From positions 1 to 6,465 of the forward strand of contig CAIJIA010000053.1 in assembly GCA_903820655.1 (NCBI GenBank): a stretch of DNA of 6,465 bases, in the 5' to 3' direction. This DNA comes from an uncultured Chloroflexota bacterium. Lineage in GTDB: Bacteria; Chloroflexota; Limnocylindria; Limnocylindrales; Limnocylindraceae. A program made the translations under genes and the position numbers. The notes beneath the pieces were generated by a model that was not told where the DNA came from, searched no databases, and saw only the letters and a program-made list of their open reading frames with translations. Below, one piece after another: positions 1 to 6,465 of this stretch (its first letter is position 1; every line of letters starts with the position of its first letter).

Positions 1-2667
<2,667 letters not shown>

Positions 2668-2670
2668 GAG

Positions 2671-2680
2671 CCCTCCCCTC
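2671..2680 (-). promoter_or_regulatory. Ribosome binding site of acnA
   Basis: On the minus strand the bases GAGGGGAGGG precede CTC and then the GTG start. The purine run gives two overlapping Shine-Dalgarno registers, 4 or 7 nt from the start codon. It supports the GTG at 2667 as the initiation codon; no in-frame ATG lies nearby. Confidence 0.75.
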
Positions 2681-2720
2681 TGTTGTGCGTGGCCGCTGCT
2701 GCGTCGCCACGCGTGCGACT

Positions 2721-2726
2721 AGGGTA
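2721..2726 (-). promoter_or_regulatory. Candidate -10 element of acnA
   Basis: The minus strand reads GCTACCCT, whose TACCCT fits the loose TAnnnT pattern of -10 hexamers in GC-rich bacteria. It would give a leader of roughly 45-50 nt before the acnA GTG. No recognisable TTGACA-like -35 lies at the right distance. The same octamer, with one change, occurs on the other strand ahead of the Nudix gene. This is inference from pattern and position only. Confidence 0.3.
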
Positions 2727-2764
2727 GCGCCCGCGCCTGAGCAGCGCGCCGCCCCTGCGGAGGC

Positions 2765-2770
2765 TACCAT
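2765..2770 (+). promoter_or_regulatory. Candidate -10 element of the Nudix gene
   Basis: GCTACCAT on the plus strand contains TACCAT, a TAnnnT match placed to give a leader of about 50-55 nt before the ATG at 2831. It mirrors the acnA candidate on the opposite strand. No clear -35 is visible upstream, where the bases are nearly all G and C. Confidence 0.3.
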
Positions 2771-2818
2771 CGCCTCAATTGCGGGTACGGCCCCGGCCGC
2801 CCGCCCATCGGTTAGGTG

Positions 2819-2824
2819 AGGGAG
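2819..2824 (+). promoter_or_regulatory. Ribosome binding site that fixes the Nudix start
   Basis: AGGGAG lies 6 nt before the ATG at 2831. An in-frame GTG at 2816 would overlap this Shine-Dalgarno and would have none of its own, so the ATG is preferred. Confidence 0.75.
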
Positions 2825-2830
2825 CAGCAC

Positions 2831-3265
2831 ATGGGAGCGACACGCCGCAGTGCAATGTCGGCTGGAGGCCTCGTCATTCGTGGTGTCGGTGGGCGACCCG
2901 AGATCGTAATCGGGCGCCGTCGTCGCGAGCGGGATGGCTTCGTCTGGTCGCTTCCGAAGGGGACCCCTGAAGAGGGTGAGACCCGAGAGGAGACGGCGCT
3001 TCGCGAGGTGCGCGAAGAGACCGGCCTCGAGGTGCAGATCCTCTCCTATTTCGATGCTATTCACTACTCGTTCACGCGCGGTGGGGAGCGCATCGATAAA
3101 ACGGTGCACTACTACTTGATGGAGGCGATCGGCGGATCGTTCGATCAGTGGGATCACGAGTTCGATGAGGTGCGCTGGGTGCCGATGGAGGAGGCGATTG
3201 CCCTCCTCGACTTCCAAACGGAGTGCGGCCTTGTTGAGCGTGCCTACGCAGCCCTCGCTGCGTAG
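2831..3265 (+). CDS. Nudix hydrolase (MutT / diadenosine-polyphosphatase-like)
   Basis: A 144-residue soluble protein with a perfect Nudix box, G-x5-E-x7-REUxEExGU, at residues 44-66: G44, E50, R58-E59, E62-E63, G65. The glutamates bind the divalent metal used to hydrolyse a nucleoside diphosphate linked to another moiety. The box is preceded by W-S-LPKG (residues 39-44); this W.LPKG entry is common in Ap4A hydrolases and MutT1-like housecleaning enzymes, so those substrates are plausible, but Nudix substrates cannot be read from the box alone. The protein opens with SAGGLVI, the usual first strand, and ends with WVPMEEAIALL, the usual closing helix. Length is normal for a single-domain Nudix protein. 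It is divergent from acnA and is separated from the next gene by a terminator-like hairpin, so it is probably a single-gene transcript. Confidence 0.93.
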   Translation: MGATRRSAMSAGGLVIRGVGGRPEIVIGRRRRERDGFVWSLPKGTPEEGETREETALREVREETGLEVQILSYFDAIHYSFTRGGERIDKTVHYYLMEAIGGSFDQWDHEFDEVRWVPMEEAIALLDFQTECGLVERAYAALAA

Positions 3266-3268
3266 GCG
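3241..3268 (+). terminator. Strong hairpin over the Nudix stop codon, terminator-like
   Basis: GCCTACGCAGC (3242-3252) pairs perfectly with GCTGCGTAGGC (3257-3267) around a 4-nt CCTC loop, giving an 11-bp GC-rich stem. A T.G pair at 3241/3268 could extend it. The stop codon TAG (3263-3265) lies inside the right arm, so the left arm encodes the last residues of the protein. It is followed by ATTCGT, a poor U-tract, so termination may be partial; protection of the 3' end from nucleases is another possible role. Confidence 0.55.
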
Positions 3269-3315
3269 ATTCGTGCGGGTGGGTCGCTCCGCCACAAAAG
3301 TGCACGGCGACCCCC

Positions 3316-3321
3316 TATCCT
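3316..3321 (+). promoter_or_regulatory. Candidate -10 element of the lipoprotein gene
   Basis: TATCCT lies 53 nt before the chosen ATG at 3375, in the short gap that follows the Nudix hairpin, where an independent promoter would be expected. It resembles the two hexamers of the divergent region (TACCCT, TACCAT). No convincing -35 is seen 16-18 nt upstream. Confidence 0.35.
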
Positions 3322-3328
3322 GTGGGGA

Positions 3329-3346
3329 GATCGGCACCCGCCGATC
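3329..3346 (+). other. Hairpin in the leader of the lipoprotein gene
   Basis: GATCGGC (3329-3335) and GCCGATC (3340-3346) form a perfect 7-bp stem with a 4-nt ACCC loop. No T-run follows, so it is not a typical terminator. If the TATCCT at 3316 is the -10, the hairpin would sit at the extreme 5' end of the mRNA, where such structures can stabilise transcripts. It ends 15 nt before the Shine-Dalgarno and does not hide it. Confidence 0.4.
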
Positions 3347-3361
3347 CACGAGAGAGTAAAG

Positions 3362-3368
3362 AGGGGAG
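3362..3368 (+). promoter_or_regulatory. Ribosome binding site that fixes the lipoprotein start
   Basis: AGGGGAG lies 6 nt before the ATG at 3375 but directly abuts another in-frame ATG at 3369 with no spacing. The spacing therefore favours 3375 as the start, two codons downstream of the longest reading. Confidence 0.7.
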
Positions 3369-3374
3369 ATGCTG

Positions 3375-5303
3375 ATGCATCGGAGCCTAAAGGTCCTTGC
3401 CGCAGCTCTCTTAACGGCAACCCTGCTCTCTGGATGTAGCGTCTTCTCTGCGCGCACCATTCGCGTGGGCATCGTCGGTGAGCCCGCCGGCCTAGAGCTC
3501 GCCTATACCGACGACGCCTCCGCCCTCGTGGGCTCCATGGTCCACGCTGGCCTCTACCGCGCTGATGCCACTTTCGCGCCCATCCCCGTGCTTGCCGATG
3601 GCGATGCCTCGAGTGCGGCCGGCGGCACCAAGTGGCGCGTCACGCTGCGCTCAGGGCTCACCTTCCACGATGGATCACCACTGACTGCCGACGATGTGGT
3701 GTTCACCTATGAACTCGCAGCCTCCACGCGCTGCCCACTCGTGAGCGACATTTGCGCGGTGGTGGGGAATCACCTGGTCGCCGTGGAGGCGGGTGTAGAT
3801 GGTGCGCTGACCTTTACCTTGAAGTCGCCGTGGGCACCCTGGCAGACTCGCGGACTCACGATCCCAATCCTCCCCAAGGCCACACTCACCGCATCACTGG
3901 CTCGGCTCCAAGCCAAGGTTCAAGCCGCAGATCGCAACGCGGTCTCCTTGACCCGAGAGAACATTGCTGCCGACATTGACGGTGGCGGATGCGCAGCCTC
4001 GGGAGGCACAAACTGCACGTTTGCATCACGCGTTACCGAGTTGGAGCGCACCCTTGCCGACGCTGGCCTCGATCTGCCGGATCCACGTGGTTATCCGCAA
4101 CTCAGTAGTGCTGGTGAGCCAACGGGGAGTCGCGACGATGAACAGTACGCACGTGCGCTCTACGCACGGCTGGCGGCGCTCGAGGGACTCCTTCTCGCAC
4201 CAACCGAAGGACAACTCGCCGCCGGGTTCCCACTCCTTGACGTACAGAGCGCGCCTGTCGGCGCGGGACCCTACAAATTCGTAGAGCGCGTGCCAGGGAG
4301 CTACGTGCAACTCGCCGCCTTCAAGGGATTCGCGCTTGGCGAGCCGCCAATGTCGGCGATGACACTGACGGTCTTTGCGTCGCCAGCGGGTGTGGTGAAG
4401 GCATTTCAGGGGAGTGGGATCGATTGGGCCCCCGACCTTCGTGCCGCAGACGTTGCTGGCCTGAGCGTGAGCGACGATGCCACGCTGCTCCACACGGCGT
4501 CGCTTCGCGGGTACAACTACCTTGCGTTCAACACCCGCGAAGGACGACTCTTCGCCAATAGCCTTACCCGCCGCGCGCTCGCCTCGTGCGTTGATCTGCC
4601 TGCAATCATCACCGGTGCGACAGATGAGACCGGGATCAAGATCTCCAGCACCGTGGCGCCCACCTCGTGGGCCGCTGAGAACCCTGCTGCAGCCGAGACC
4701 ACGCGCGATGTTGCTGGCGCTCGTGCCGCACTCATTTCCGATGGTTGGGTCGCAGGTGAAGATGGCGTCTTCGCTCGCGCTGGTACGCGCCTTGAAGCTG
4801 ACATCATCGTTCGTGAAGGTCAGGTTGCGCGAACCCGTGCTGCCCAGTTGATCGTTGACCAGGTGGCAGAGTGCGGCATCTCGCTTACCGTCGCCGAGCT
4901 TCCGTTCACCACCGACATTGCGCCGCGGCTGCGCTATCCAAACGACTTCGATCTCTACCTCGGTGCATGGCAGTGGAGCCTCGATCCCGATGACTCGGAC
5001 ATCTTTGCCTCGAGCGCCTGCCCAACGGAAGAGGCACCGGCTGGGAAGAACTTCGTCTGCTGGTCGAGCTCGAGCGTCGATCAGCTCCTCGCCCAAGGCG
5101 CATCGGCTGGGAGCATTAGTTCACGCGTGGGCATCTACGCCACCATTCAATCGCTCCGACGCAGCGAGCGGCCATATCTCCTTCTCTGGGGCGATCCTGG
5201 ATACGCCCTGCTTCGGAACCGTTTCACCTGGGAAACGCAAGCAGCAGATGTGCAGAGCCCGTTATACGCGTGGTCGATCCACACGTGGGACTTGCAAAAG
5301 TAG
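3375..5303 (+). CDS. ABC transporter substrate-binding lipoprotein, family 5 (oligopeptide/dipeptide type)
   Basis: A 642-residue extracytoplasmic lipoprotein. The N-terminus MHRSLK is followed by a hydrophobic stretch and the lipobox LSGC, with lipidated Cys21. The SBP family 5 signature is clear at about residues 87-115 (WRVTLRSGLTFHDG then LTADDVVFTYE), followed by GAGPYKFVE at 296-304 and NTREGRLFANSLTRRALASCVD, the usual 'N.....F....RRALA..ID' helix. Proteins of this family bring peptides, nickel or sugars to an ABC importer; the ligand cannot be deduced. At 642 residues it is longer than the usual 500-550, mostly because of extra sequence between residues about 170 and 295. Apart from Cys21 it has eight cysteines, several closely spaced, which suggests disulfides outside the membrane. 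No permease or ATPase gene flanks it in this window. It is separated from the following gene by 6 nt, so cotranscription with the nitrilase gene and nadE is likely. Confidence 0.93.
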   Translation: MHRSLKVLAAALLTATLLSGCSVFSARTIRVGIVGEPAGLELAYTDDASALVGSMVHAGLYRADATFAPIPVLADGDASSAAGGTKWRVTLRSGLTFHDGSPLTADDVVFTYELAASTRCPLVSDICAVVGNHLVAVEAGVDGALTFTLKSPWAPWQTRGLTIPILPKATLTASLARLQAKVQAADRNAVSLTRENIAADIDGGGCAASGGTNCTFASRVTELERTLADAGLDLPDPRGYPQLSSAGEPTGSRDDEQYARALYARLAALEGLLLAPTEGQLAAGFPLLDVQSAPVGAGPYKFVERVPGSYVQLAAFKGFALGEPPMSAMTLTVFASPAGVVKAFQGSGIDWAPDLRAADVAGLSVSDDATLLHTASLRGYNYLAFNTREGRLFANSLTRRALASCVDLPAIITGATDETGIKISSTVAPTSWAAENPAAAETTRDVAGARAALISDGWVAGEDGVFARAGTRLEADIIVREGQVARTRAAQLIVDQVAECGISLTVAELPFTTDIAPRLRYPNDFDLYLGAWQWSLDPDDSDIFASSACPTEEAPAGKNFVCWSSSSVDQLLAQGASAGSISSRVGIYATIQSLRRSERPYLLLWGDPGYALLRNRFTWETQAADVQSPLYAWSIHTWDLQK

Positions 5304-5309
5304 GGGCTG

Positions 5310-6209
5310 ATGCGACGCAGAGTGCTCGCCCTCGCGCAAATTGCTCCGGCGCTTGGCGACCTCGCGCAGAACTTCACCCTGCATCAAGAGAAGATCGCTG
5401 AGGGTCGTGGGGCGGGCGCCGACCTGGTGATCTTCCCCGAGCTCAGCCTCACTGGATATCAACTGCAAGACCTCGCGCCAGAGGTTGCCATGCGACGAAC
5501 CGATCCACGCCTCCAGGCCTTGGCGAAGCTCACGAGCGGGGGGCCCTCTGCGGTTGTCTCTTTTGTTGAGTCAACCGATGATCATCGACTCTTTGCTGCG
5601 GCCGCCCTGCTCGAAGGTGGTGAGGTGCGACATGTGGCGCGCAAGAGTTATCTGCCAACGTATGGCCTTTTTGATGAGCGACGCTTCCTCGCGGCGGGCG
5701 ATGCGATTCGCGCAACCCGTGCGACCCTTGGGGGGTCAGCGGCACAGGGCGATGTCGGAATCGGCATCGGTGTGTGCGAGGACTTCTGGCATCCAACGCT
5801 GCCTGCGATTCTTGCGCAGGACGGGGCCGAGCTTCTCATTAATGTGGCGGCGGGGCCGGCGCGCGGCGCAAGCGTGGATGCCGATCAGGGGCTTGGCTCC
5901 GCAGCATCCTGGGGCACCCTGCTTCGTGCGACCGCGGCGCTCACGACCTCGTACGTTGCCTTCGCAAATCGGGTCGGCGTCGACGAGTCCCTGATCTTCT
6001 GGGGTGGCTCGCGCGTGATCGGGCCCGACGGCGTCGTGATCGCTGAGGCGCCACTCTTTGAAGAGGCGCTCCTGCTGGCCGAGATCGATCTTGACGAGGT
6101 GGCACGCGCACGGACCGCTCTGCCGCTCCTGCGTGACGAGCGACTGGAACTAACACGACGCGAATACGACCGCATCATCGCCACGCGCGCCGGTCTCGAG
6201 GAGGCGTAG
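5310..6209 (+). CDS. Nitrilase-superfamily amidohydrolase, probable glutaminase partner of NadE
   Basis: A 299-residue cytoplasmic protein with the complete Glu-Lys-Cys triad of carbon-nitrogen hydrolases: E44 in FPELSLTGY, K112 in RKSYLPTYGLFDERRF, and C156 in GVCEDFWHP. The wording of these motifs (PEL.LTGY, K..LP.YG.FDE.R and CED.W) is that of the glutaminase domain at the N-terminus of glutamine-dependent NAD+ synthetases, which frees ammonia from glutamine. The C-terminal half (FANRVGV, FWGGSRVIGPDG, APLFEEALLLAEIDLDE) is nearer to free-standing nitrilase-family members. It ends at residue 299 with no synthetase domain; the synthetase gene follows after 6 nt. ATG 5310 is chosen because it gives the expected opening strand (VLALAQIAPALGDLAQN); the Shine-Dalgarno AGGGG (5302-5306) overlaps the previous stop and is only 3 nt away, suggesting translational coupling. 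Fold and triad are secure. The glutaminase role is inferred; another amidase activity remains possible. Confidence 0.9.
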   Translation: MRRRVLALAQIAPALGDLAQNFTLHQEKIAEGRGAGADLVIFPELSLTGYQLQDLAPEVAMRRTDPRLQALAKLTSGGPSAVVSFVESTDDHRLFAAAALLEGGEVRHVARKSYLPTYGLFDERRFLAAGDAIRATRATLGGSAAQGDVGIGIGVCEDFWHPTLPAILAQDGAELLINVAAGPARGASVDADQGLGSAASWGTLLRATAALTTSYVAFANRVGVDESLIFWGGSRVIGPDGVVIAEAPLFEEALLLAEIDLDEVARARTALPLLRDERLELTRREYDRIIATRAGLEEA

Positions 6210-6233
6210 GCGCCAATGAACGGCGAGACCGGC
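6189..6233 (+). promoter_or_regulatory. Inverted repeat framing the nadE ribosome-binding site and start codon
   Basis: GCCGGTCTCG (6189-6198) is perfectly complementary to CGAGACCGGC (6224-6233). The 25-nt loop between them holds the rest of the Shine-Dalgarno (GAGGAGG, 6198-6204, 11 nt before the start), the stop codon of the nitrilase gene (6207-6209) and the nadE ATG (6216-6218). A smaller GGCG/CGCC stem (6203-6206 with 6211-6214) could form inside the loop and cover part of the Shine-Dalgarno. Such a structure could tune nadE translation or couple it to ribosomes finishing the upstream gene. The repeat is seen directly; the role is inference. Confidence 0.45.
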
Positions 6234-6465
6234 AGTGCACCACACGACGAACTCGCGATTGAGCCCGAGATGGTTGCGGCCATGTGCCGCTCCTTCATCA
6301 CCTCGCACGTCGCCAGTACCGGCGCCGAGCGCGTGGTGCTGGGCCTCTCGGGCGGCATCGACTCCGCACTCGTTGCCTACCTGACCGCTACGGCGATCGG
6401 CGCAGATCGCCTCGTGGTGGTGCTGATGCCAACTGCGGCGTCATCCCCCAGCTCAAAAGCTGACG
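6216..6465 (+). CDS. nadE: NAD+ synthetase (N-terminal 83 residues; cut by window end)
   Basis: This cytoplasmic enzyme catalyses the last step of NAD+ synthesis: ATP-dependent amidation of nicotinic acid adenine dinucleotide (deamido-NAD+) using ammonia. The visible part has the short lead helix of the synthetase domain and then the ATP-pyrophosphatase P-loop VLGLSGGIDSA (SGGIDS at residues 45-50), followed by the strand VVVLMPTAASSPSSKAD (residues 67-83), in the place of the usual MP..TSSP.S..DA segment. There is no N-terminal glutaminase domain, so it would be classed as ammonia-dependent on its own. The nitrilase-like gene just upstream probably supplies ammonia from glutamine. The ATG at 6216 has a GAGGAGG Shine-Dalgarno 11 nt upstream, inside the end of that gene. 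Most of the protein, including the rest of the substrate-binding site, lies beyond the window. Confidence 0.92.
   Translation, partial: MNGETGSAPHDELAIEPEMVAAMCRSFITSHVASTGAERVVLGLSGGIDSALVAYLTATAIGADRLVVVLMPTAASSPSSKAD

Larger units (their letters stand above)
2668..2830. promoter_or_regulatory. Divergent intergenic region between acnA and the Nudix gene
   Basis: This 163-bp gap lies between two genes read in opposite directions and must hold both of their promoters. It contains a 6-bp inverted repeat, GGTAGC at 2723-2728 and GCTACC at 2763-2768, each half overlapping a -10-like hexamer pointing outward. Next to the left half is an imperfect dyad, GTCGC (2703-2707) with GCGAC (2715-2719) around CACGCGT, which could be an operator for a regulator shared by both genes. 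No coding sequence or RNA gene is recognised here. Confidence 0.6.

Noticed and set aside
2816..2830. GTG at 2816 as the Nudix start, adding five residues
   Set aside because: It overlaps the AGGGAG Shine-Dalgarno that is well placed for the ATG at 2831, and has no ribosome-binding site of its own.
3369..3374. ATG at 3369 as the lipoprotein start
   Set aside because: The Shine-Dalgarno directly abuts it, leaving no spacing; the in-frame ATG at 3375 has a 6-nt spacing. The signal peptide is intact either way.
5064..5073. Palindrome TCGAGCTCGA
   Set aside because: It lies inside the lipoprotein coding sequence where a run of serine codons (TCG, AGC) produces such symmetry by chance.
4026..5096. 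356-codon open frame on the minus strand opposite the lipoprotein gene
   Set aside because: The plus strand here encodes a full-length protein with a lipobox and clear family-5 signatures. The antisense frame has no recognisable motif and is a by-product of GC-rich codon use.
5329..5370. Short direct repeat CCTCGCGCA occurring twice near the nitrilase gene start
   Set aside because: Both copies are explained by codons for Leu-Ala-Gln in a GC-rich gene, and the two copies are too short and too few to suggest a functional repeat.

Overview
This is a GC-rich, gene-dense bacterial chromosomal segment with short intergenic gaps and Shine-Dalgarno-led starts. It encodes a diderm-or-monoderm-compatible lipoprotein, an AcnA-type aconitase, and a free-standing nitrilase-family protein next to an NAD+ synthetase. 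The nitrilase/NadE pair in this form brings to mind Chloroflexota or a related high-GC lineage. That is a low-confidence inference from gene content; no rRNA or marker gene is present.

Layout. Bases 1-2667 (minus strand) are almost all of an aconitate hydratase (acnA); only its extreme C-terminus lies outside the window. A divergent intergenic region (2668-2830) separates it from a plus-strand Nudix hydrolase (2831-3265). A strong hairpin spans the stop codon of the Nudix gene. A short gap with a promoter-like hexamer and a second hairpin leads to a large family-5 ABC-type substrate-binding lipoprotein (3375-5303) that has no permease or ATPase gene beside it here. Six bases later a nitrilase-superfamily amidohydrolase (5310-6209) begins, followed after six bases by the start of nadE, an NAD+ synthetase cut off by the window end (6216-6465).

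How the genes may work together. AcnA serves the TCA cycle and is transcribed away from the rest. The nitrilase-like protein has the Glu-Lys-Cys triad and sequence hallmarks of the glutaminase half of glutamine-dependent NAD+ synthetase, and sits directly upstream of the synthetase half. The likeliest reading is a two-gene version of what is usually one fused protein. The substrate-binding lipoprotein is close enough to be cotranscribed with that pair, but no functional link is evident.

Nothing here looks like a mobile element, CRISPR array, phage gene, toxin-antitoxin or defence system. The points of most interest are small-scale: the split NAD synthetase, a 10-bp inverted repeat that frames the nadE ribosome-binding site and start codon, a terminator-like hairpin built into the end of the Nudix gene, the paired cysteines and inserted segment of the lipoprotein, and several substitutions in usually conserved stretches of the aconitase.
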